Assembly (NCBI GenBank): GCA_964573885.1
Contig: CAZNLL010000002.1
Span: forward strand, 1 to 64,000
Direction of reading: 5' to 3'
DNA length: 64,000 nt
Source: CAZNLL01 sp964573885
Lineage (GTDB): Bacteria; Desulfobacterota; DSM-4660; Desulfatiglandales; Desulfatiglandaceae
Position 1 is the stretch's first letter; each line of letters starts with the position of its first letter. The position numbers and the translations under genes were made by a program. The notes under the pieces were generated by a model, which did no database searches, was not told the DNA's origin, and saw nothing but the letters and a program-made list of their open reading frames with translations. This document shows, in pieces, positions 59,581-64,000 of the stretch.

Positions 59581-61134
59581 TCATGTCTTCACCTGCCCGG
59601 GGATGTCGATAATAACAATGGTGCCCTCCCCTGGGCTGCTCTCCACCCTGATGGCGCCCCCCAACCCTTCTATGATCCTGTAACAGACCGAGAGTCCAAG
59701 GCCGGTGCCCTTGCCCGGTTCCTTGGTGGTGTAAAAGGGATCAAACACTCGAGGGAGCTGCTCTGGTGAAATACCCGGCCCGTTGTCGGCAAACCGGATC
59801 TCAATAAAGTCTCCCTGGCTCAGGGTCTCGATGTTCAACACCCCCGTATGGCCCGGTCCGGCCTGTTCCCCCATGGCATCGGCTGCATTCATTATGACAT
59901 TTAAAAAAACCTGCTTCAACTGATTGGGATTGGCCCATACCCGGTCTGCAGAGGCCTTGAATGAGGTCTCCACCCTGATATGGGCCATCATGGGCTGGGG
60001 GTTGAGCATATTGATGGTCTCCATGATCAGGTCGTGGACCCCTGTCTCCTCCTCTTCGCCGCCCTCGGGGCGTGAAAAGTCCAGGAGTTGCCTGATAATC
60101 TTGCTGATCCGGGTTATTTCAGATTCAATGCGGTCCAGGAAATCTTGCTTTTCTTCCCCCTTGAGGTCCGTCCGTTTCAGCAGTTCCAGGTAACCCAGAA
60201 TAATCCCGATGGGATTGCCGATTTCGTGGGCCACCCCTGTGGCCAGCCGACCCACAGAGGCCCATTTCTCAGACCTTACCACCTCGTCCTGGGCCTTTTT
60301 AAGTTCCTCATTGGCCTTTTTCAGCGAAGAAATGTGAGACTTCAGGGCCTCCTTGTTTTCATCAAGACGTTTTAACATCATATTGAGGGAGTGGAAGAGC
60401 CGGCCGATCTCGTTTCCCATCTCTTCCCTGGGGGGCTCACCCAACCGGGGGAAAGGTTCCCCCCCCTTGAATTCCTCGGTAATGCGAAGGAGCCTGTGAA
60501 TGGGTTTGACCACTGTTCGGGACAGGAGATAAATCCCAAAGAGCACTAGGAGAATCGTGTTGAGACCGATATAGAGAAGGATGACCTTCTCTGTCTTTCT
60601 CATTGTGCTGTAAAGGGGGCGGAGGTCCATCTTCATGGCAGCGGCACCTACCAGCCGCCCCCTAAAAAAGAGCGGGGCCGAAAGGGTAACCCCCCTGTGG
60701 GCAAGCCAGATCACCGCCCAGGTGGTCCCGTAGAAATCAACGGACCACTCCCGGCTGGCCAGGGCCTGACGGGCAAGGGACAGCTCCCCTTCCTCCGCGC
60801 CAACACCGGTGCCTGTCCGCAGGGCCCGGGTCCCTTCCCTGTTCAATACCAAAGCCTCTTTGAAGCCCGCGGCGCGAACAAGGGAAGCCAAAGCCTTTTC
60901 AAAGGCAGGGCCGGAAATCCCTCGGGGCCAAGCCCTTTCCCCGGTCTCGAGCTCGTATCCCACCATCTGCTCCAGGGCATGGGTCAGGACCCTGCCTGTC
61001 CGGATCCCGGCCTGGATAAGATCCCTTTCCTGAAACTTCACCATGACCACGTTGATAAGGAGCATGGCACACAGGAGCAAAAAGGCCAGATAGGTGACGA
61101 TGCCCGTTCTGAGGCTGTAGAATGAAAACCGCAA
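59581..61134 (-). CDS. membrane sensor histidine kinase
   Basis: A 517-residue kinase with two membrane helices (about 8-30 and 182-205) flanking a periplasmic sensor of about 150 residues, then a HAMP region (VVKPIHRLLRITEEF), a coiled coil (LKKANEELKKAQDEVVRSEK), the phosphorylated histidine in GVAHEIGNPIGIILGY, and ATP motifs NQLKQVFLNVIMNAADAM, FADNGPGISPEQLPRVFDPFYTTKEPGKGTGLGLS. It is 20 bp upstream of the response regulator. Its neighbour pilD suggests a link to pilus or secretion control, by position only. Confidence 0.93.
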   Translation of the reverse strand: MRFSFYSLRTGIVTYLAFLLLCAMLLINVVMVKFQERDLIQAGIRTGRVLTHALEQMVGYELETGERAWPRGISGPAFEKALASLVRAAGFKEALVLNREGTRALRTGTGVGAEEGELSLARQALASREWSVDFYGTTWAVIWLAHRGVTLSAPLFFRGRLVGAAAMKMDLRPLYSTMRKTEKVILLYIGLNTILLVLFGIYLLSRTVVKPIHRLLRITEEFKGGEPFPRLGEPPREEMGNEIGRLFHSLNMMLKRLDENKEALKSHISSLKKANEELKKAQDEVVRSEKWASVGRLATGVAHEIGNPIGIILGYLELLKRTDLKGEEKQDFLDRIESEITRISKIIRQLLDFSRPEGGEEEETGVHDLIMETINMLNPQPMMAHIRVETSFKASADRVWANPNQLKQVFLNVIMNAADAMGEQAGPGHTGVLNIETLSQGDFIEIRFADNGPGISPEQLPRVFDPFYTTKEPGKGTGLGLSVCYRIIEGLGGAIRVESSPGEGTIVIIDIPGQVKT

Positions 61135-61147
61135 GGATCAGGTCCTT

Positions 61148-61924
61148 CTAGTTCAGGAGATGAAAATACCACCTTGTGAGCTGGGGTCCAAAAAAGAAAA
61201 ATATCAATGTGCCCAAGGAGAGAAATGGCCCAAAGGGGATTTTGACGCGATAACCTTTGCCGGCCGCCAGGATAAAGATCAAACCCGCCAGTGCACCGGT
61301 CATGGAGGAAATGAGCACCACAAAGGGGAGAGACCGCCATCCCAGCCACGCCCCGATCATGGCCAGCAGCTTGACGTCACCCCCGCCCATGCCCTCTCTG
61401 CCCGTAAGCCCCTTGTAGGCCCAGGCGATAAGCAACAAGCCCCCTCCGCCCGCCACGATGCCGATCAGGGAATCCGTCCAGGAAATATGCCTGGTCACAA
61501 AAACGGCGCCCCATCCCACAGCTATCCCCGATAAGGAAAGGACATCGGGGATGATCTGGTGGAAAAGATCTATGAAACTGATGGTAACCAGGGTTGCAAT
61601 AAAAAAGAGAAAGAGAACATATTGATAACTCACTCCATATCTGATAAAGAGGGCAAGGCTCAACCATCCGGCCAGGGCCTCCACAGCCGGATAGTGCCAC
61701 GGAATGGGTCTCCCGCAGTGTTTACACCTCCCTAACAGTATAAGATAGCTGATTAAAGGGATATTATGATAGAACCTGATCCGCTCTCCGCAGTAGGGAC
61801 AGGCCGACGGGGGATAGACGATTGATTTCCTGCGGGGCAAACGATAAATACAGACATTCATAAAGCTGCCCAAGGCAAGGCCGAATAAAAAGGCATAAAC
61901 ACCCAGGAGGGCATGGGAATTCAT
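61148..61924 (-). CDS. pilD: type IV prepilin peptidase / N-methyltransferase
   Basis: A 258-residue polytopic A24 peptidase. It has an early helix with FGLALGSFMNVCIYRLPRRKS, two cytoplasmic CxxC pairs (CPYCGERI and CKHCGRPI), the first catalytic aspartate in TISFIDLFHQIIPD and the second in GMGGGDVKLLAMIGAWLG (GxGD). It cleaves and methylates type IV pilin-like proteins. Divergent from the Sua5/YciO-like gene; the ORFs overlap only if the latter's first ATG were used. Confidence 0.95.
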   Translation of the reverse strand: MNSHALLGVYAFLFGLALGSFMNVCIYRLPRRKSIVYPPSACPYCGERIRFYHNIPLISYLILLGRCKHCGRPIPWHYPAVEALAGWLSLALFIRYGVSYQYVLFLFFIATLVTISFIDLFHQIIPDVLSLSGIAVGWGAVFVTRHISWTDSLIGIVAGGGGLLLIAWAYKGLTGREGMGGGDVKLLAMIGAWLGWRSLPFVVLISSMTGALAGLIFILAAGKGYRVKIPFGPFLSLGTLIFFFFGPQLTRWYFHLLN

Positions 61925-61972
61925 AGGGCTCTCCCCGGGGCTTCAAGAGTGACCAAGGGAAGGTCTGCGTCG

Positions 61973-62590
61973 TTGAATAAGAAGGCACAAAAAAAGGCTC
62001 TCATACTCTCCATCAACCGGGACAACCCTCAACAGCGCCTCATAGATCGGGTCAGTGATATCCTGGAACAGGGAGGGTTGATCGCCTATCCCACAGATAC
62101 CTTTTACGGTATAGGGTGCGACCTATACAACAAGAAAGGGATCCAGCTCGTGTACCGGCTCAAGAACCGTCCCCTGAAACAACCCTTTTCATTCGTCTGC
62201 GATTCCCTAAAAGAGATCAGCCACTATGCCAAGGTTTCAAACTATGCCTATAAGACCATGAAGCGTCATCTCCCGGGCCCATACACCTTTATCCTGGAAG
62301 CCACCCGGCTGGTACCCAAGATCATGTTGACCAAAAGGAAAACCGTGGGCATCCGTATCCCGGATAACAAGATATGTCTGGACCTCGTTCGCACCTTCGG
62401 CAGGCCGATTATAAGCACCAGCGCAGGATATGACGACCCCTATTCCATAAAGGAGGCCTATGGGTCATACCTGGATGTCATTATCGATGGCGGGGTGCTT
62501 TACCCGAGTCCTTCCAGCGTCATCTCTCTCATTGACGATGTGCCGGAAATTATCAGGGAGGGGAAAGGCGATGTAATCAGTTTCCTATGA
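61973..62590 (+). CDS. L-threonylcarbamoyladenylate synthase family protein (Sua5/YciO/YrdC)
   Basis: A 205-residue YrdC-fold protein. It has GLIAYPTDTFYGIGCDLYNKKGI, RLKNRPLKQPFSFVCDSLKEIS, LPGPYTFILEATRLVPKIM, VGIRIPDNKICLDLV and PIISTSAGYDDPYS, all family signatures. It resembles YciO more than TsaC. Members make threonylcarbamoyl-AMP for tRNA modification, or act on related substrates. I chose TTG 61973, preceded by GGGAAGGT eight bases away, because ATG 61913 would overlap the divergent pilD start. Confidence 0.85.
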   Translation: MNKKAQKKALILSINRDNPQQRLIDRVSDILEQGGLIAYPTDTFYGIGCDLYNKKGIQLVYRLKNRPLKQPFSFVCDSLKEISHYAKVSNYAYKTMKRHLPGPYTFILEATRLVPKIMLTKRKTVGIRIPDNKICLDLVRTFGRPIISTSAGYDDPYSIKEAYGSYLDVIIDGGVLYPSPSSVISLIDDVPEIIREGKGDVISFL

Positions 62591-62626
62591 TTCCCCCGGG
62601 CGAGAACCTGGTCGACACCTTGGGCA

Positions 62627-63523
62627 TCAATATAGATTGCTCTGCCATCTATACTCTACTTCGGGGGTCATGGATTGTAAGGTCCTTATCACCGAGCGCA
62701 GCCCCCGGTCCAAGAACAGGTCCCAGAGTTCCAACCCCTTCTTTTCAGGATATACCAATTTCACCTCGCCCTGGAGACCGGCCATCTGCTTGGCAATATC
62801 CACCGCATCCTGGAAGTTGCCCAGAAGGTCCACGAGATCCAATTCCTTGGCCCTGGCCCCTGAAAAAATGCGACCGTCGGCGATGGCCTGGACCTTCTCC
62901 ACGGGCAGATTCCTGCCACGGCTCACGCCCTCCACAAATTGTTGCTGGATATCCTGGATAACCCGATTGAGAACCTCCCGTTCCTTCTCAGTAAGTTTCC
63001 TGTGGGGGGACCCCATATCCTTGTATTCCCCGCTTTTTAAGACCTCCAGGCGAATGCCCACTTTCTTGAGCAGGTCCTCAATCTGTACAAACTCCATGAG
63101 CACGCCGATGCTCCCTGTGACGGTGCCCGGGTTGGCCACAATCTTATTGGCCCCGGCGGCGATGTAATAACCGCCTGAAGCGGCCACCTCTCCCATGGAA
63201 GCGATGACCTTTTTAACCCGGATGGTCCGCCTCACCTCCTGGTAGATCTCCTGGGTGGGGCCCACTCCACCGCCTGGAGAATTGATCCTCAAAATGATGG
63301 CCTTAATGGCATTGTCCTTTTTGAATTTGACCAGGTTGGATACAATACGCCCCGAATCTGATATGGCCCCCTCAACAGGAATAACTCCGATCTTGGCGCC
63401 GAAAGAGAGATCCCCACCCGCGCCGAACATCCTCAACACGAGGACCATGACCGAACCCAGCACAAGGGCCGCCACGCCCAGTATGATCAGGACGGTAAGT
63501 ATGGGATGCCTTTTTCCTGCCAT
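62627..63523 (-). CDS. sppA: signal peptide peptidase SppA
   Basis: A 298-residue membrane-anchored serine/lysine protease (short SppA36 type). One N-terminal helix (ILTVLIILGVAALVLGSVMVL), the clp-like fold with ILRINSPGGGVGPTQEIYQE, catalytic serine in TVTGSIGVLMEF near 135, and lysine in KSGEYKDMGSP near 168-188. It degrades cleaved signal peptides. It follows rpsA on the same strand, a pairing frequent in related bacteria. Confidence 0.93.
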   Translation of the reverse strand: MAGKRHPILTVLIILGVAALVLGSVMVLVLRMFGAGGDLSFGAKIGVIPVEGAISDSGRIVSNLVKFKKDNAIKAIILRINSPGGGVGPTQEIYQEVRRTIRVKKVIASMGEVAASGGYYIAAGANKIVANPGTVTGSIGVLMEFVQIEDLLKKVGIRLEVLKSGEYKDMGSPHRKLTEKEREVLNRVIQDIQQQFVEGVSRGRNLPVEKVQAIADGRIFSGARAKELDLVDLLGNFQDAVDIAKQMAGLQGEVKLVYPEKKGLELWDLFLDRGLRSVIRTLQSMTPEVEYRWQSNLY

Positions 63524-63540
63524 CTATTTGGTCCATGAGG

Positions 63541-63567
63541 GCCCGGGCCTCAGACGCCCGGGGCCAA
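63541..63567. other. GC-rich hairpin before sppA
   Basis: CCCGGGC and GCCCGGG surround a CTCAGAC loop near 63542-63562, between rpsA and sppA. No T-run follows on the minus strand. It may stabilise the leader or tune readthrough from rpsA. Confidence 0.35.
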
Positions 63568-63755
63568 ATTTCTTATCTCCTTTTGATCAAGGACTATTTT
63601 CCCAACCGCTCTTTTCTCGAAAGGCAGGGCAACCACTGATGGACGGGGATCTTCTGGCAATGCTATGGCTCGACCGCCACCTCCCGGGCCGCGGATGCCT
63701 CCTTTCGGTGTTTGAGCCCCGCATGGAAAGGACGAAGCGGTGTCTTAAAGCGGTT

Positions 63756-64000
63756 TTAGGAAGGAGTTTCTGGGTTATCTTCTTGGTCTTCCTCTTCTGA
63801 ATCAAGGGTGTCGGAGCCTTCCAAATCCTGCTCCTCGGTCTGGGCCTGGCGGTCCAAGTTCATCATCTCTTCCCTGAGCAGTTCCCCGAGATTGGATGTG
63901 GCCTCTTTGTGGTTATCCAGGTAGCTCCTGTAAATCTCCTTCTCATTGCTCTCTTCCAGCTTTCGCACGGAGAGGCCTATCTTCTTTTCCTCCCGGGAGA
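63756..64000 (-). CDS. rpsA: 30S ribosomal protein S1, C-terminal end
   Basis: The window edge cuts this leftward gene. The 81 visible codons read SREEKKIGLSVRKLEES, the end of the last S1 domain of ribosomal protein S1, followed by a helix (EKEIYRSYLDNHKEATSNL) and a strongly acidic tail (EEQDLEGSDTLDSEEEDQEDN) ending NPETPS. The 5' part lies beyond 64000. An acidic tail is common in S1 proteins. Its position before sppA supports the call. Confidence 0.82.
   Translation of the reverse strand, partial: SREEKKIGLSVRKLEESNEKEIYRSYLDNHKEATSNLGELLREEMMNLDRQAQTEEQDLEGSDTLDSEEEDQEDNPETPS

Noticed and set aside
1..64000. CRISPR array, rRNA, tRNA or prophage.
   Set aside because: No regularly spaced repeats, no rRNA-like blocks, no tRNA cloverleaf and no phage structural or integrase genes were seen on reading both strands.

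Overview
The window comes from the chromosome of a GC-rich, anaerobic Gram-negative bacterium. Desulfobacterota (former Deltaproteobacteria) is the best guess. The evidence is a complete mraZ-to-ftsZ division/cell-wall cluster whose MurE carries a DNPR (meso-diaminopimelate) motif, a four-subunit 2-oxoacid:ferredoxin oxidoreductase, an octaheme c-type cytochrome, several radical SAM proteins, a sigma-54 activator with its sensor kinase, and sppA lying next to rpsA. This placement is inferred from gene content, not from a marker tree.

Layout. 0-1.4 kb: a leftward operon of a GTPase-less YchF-like protein, a CMD-like mini-protein, a YbjQ-like protein and the edge of an SCP2-like gene. 1.7-3.6 kb: a hydroxylamine-oxidoreductase-like octaheme cytochrome overlapping a TspO gene. 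3.7-13.9 kb: the most unusual region, with a heavy-metal P-type ATPase, a ParA ATPase, a 60-residue single-span protein, a zinc-ribbon protein, a second (P2-like) P-type ATPase, a MetK-like protein with altered active-site positions, a DUF5132-like protein, and small proteins with the same N-terminal motif as the ATPases (H, then [PS][GT]R-x-R). Five proteins in 10 kb share this motif. I read the region as a candidate ferrosome (fez-like) or related metal-handling compartment locus with its own ParA partitioning module. That reading is inference. 13.9-22.3 kb: 6-phosphogluconolactonase, an unknown small protein, and a nitrogen block: FMN glutamate synthase behind an attenuator-like leader, a receiver/PPDK ATP-grasp fusion, and glutamate dehydrogenase.

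22.4-41.9 kb: a TIGR03960-like radical SAM gene, then the leftward dcw cluster mraZ-rsmH-ftsL-ftsI-murE-murF-(CheY)-mraY-murD-ftsW-murG-murC-murB-ftsQ-ftsA-ftsZ. It is driven by a consensus-like promoter whose -10 touches four 10-bp-phased MraZ boxes. A stand-alone receiver protein sits inside it and ddl is absent. 41.9-50.7 kb: leftward accessory genes: membrane protein, lipid kinase, histone-deacetylase-like hydrolase, EncFtn-like mini-ferritin, radical SAM protein, a short amidohydrolase ending 22 bp from an inverted-repeat element, a cereblon-type CULT protein, split UxaA, a thiolase-like protein without the usual cysteine, and a DUF2059 remnant. 50.8-58.2 kb: rightward comB-like, hyuA, hyuB and korDABC. 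58.2-64 kb: leftward NtrC-type regulator, sensor kinase and prepilin peptidase, a rightward Sua5/YciO gene, then leftward sppA and the 3' end of rpsA.

The iron thread (metal ATPases, motif-sharing small proteins, ParA, EncFtn-like ferritin) and the ammonia/glutamate thread (octaheme cytochrome, glutamate synthase, glutamate dehydrogenase) are the two functional themes outside the housekeeping core.
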